A stretch of DNA of 64,000 nucleotides from Flavobacterium croceum DSM 17960 (GTDB taxonomy: Bacteria > Bacteroidota > Bacteroidia > Flavobacteriales > Flavobacteriaceae). Where the stretch lies: assembly GCF_002917885.1 (NCBI RefSeq), contig NZ_PQNY01000001.1:248001-312000 (forward strand), read 5' to 3'. This document shows, one piece after another, positions 63,952-64,000 of this stretch. Below the pieces are notes generated by a model. The model was not told the origin of the DNA. It did not search any database and saw only the letters and a list, made by a program, of their open reading frames with translations. Position 1 is the stretch's first letter. Every line of letters starts with the position of its first letter. The position numbers and the translations under genes were made by a program.

Positions 63952-64000
63952 CCAAAAATAATAGAAAAAATCAACAAAGGATTTATCTATATTTTATTAG

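Noticed and set aside
1-64000. tRNA or rRNA genes
   Set aside because: The longer intergenic stretches were read on both strands and no cloverleaf or rRNA sequence was recognised; a tRNAscan-SE run would be decisive.

Overview
This window looks like chromosomal DNA of a member of the Flavobacteriaceae (Bacteroidetes). It is AT-rich and almost fully coding. Many genes are preceded by the Bacteroidetes -7 element TAnnTTTG rather than by a Shine-Dalgarno sequence. It carries the gliding lipoprotein GldH, the type IX secretion protein PorZ, a Bat/MoxR cluster, two SCOT subunits, a class I fumarase and several outer-membrane barrels. I see no rRNA, tRNA, insertion sequence, prophage or CRISPR array. 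Many starts were moved to internal ATGs because the longest reading frame ran into a promoter or a terminator.

Layout. 1-6.2 kb: a truncated hypothetical gene, a PPP-family phosphatase, a small barrel, a PhnA-domain protein, scoA/scoB, a start-less four-helix-bundle gene, rlmI and a small membrane protein. 6.2-13 kb: fumarase, divergent from a large DUF5686-like protein, then an RND/MMPL exporter. 13-18.2 kb: asnS, a second four-helix-bundle gene, rpoN, a Cys/Met PLP enzyme and a DinB-like protein. 18.2-25.5 kb: a Flavo-1-like RNA, an ArsC/Spx-like protein, a DMT permease, yicC-gmk-nadD, an iron alcohol dehydrogenase and gpsA. 25.5-36 kb: pheS, cvpA, and the reverse-strand cluster moxR, DUF58, a membrane protein, batA, batB, batC (TPR) and batD. 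36-46 kb: a GNAT, aspartate kinase, a very large outer-membrane protein, a lysine-rich secreted protein, and nrdB/nrdA with a second Flavo-1-like RNA antisense between them. 46-52.2 kb: ricT, gldH, PBP1A, an SpmA/B-like protein and a frameshifted cysteine-hydrolase gene. 52.2-64 kb: a barrel protein, gdhA, porZ, a radical SAM gene, recO, an acyltransferase, ileS and a DksA/TraR-like gene.

Four things stand out. (1) The isoleucyl-tRNA synthetase has a swapped class I signature, G-I-H-H instead of H-x-G-H, a change linked to mupirocin hyper-resistance in other IleRS2 enzymes. (2) Two copies of one structured RNA family are present, one of them antisense in the nrdB-nrdA gap. (3) Degenerate 'word' repeats with inverted arms sit at gene junctions, some inside otherwise tightly packed operons, and flank both four-helix-bundle genes; this is the best candidate here for an undescribed mobile or regulatory element. 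(4) Two genes look broken by tiny lesions: a missing start codon and a one-base slip in an A-run.
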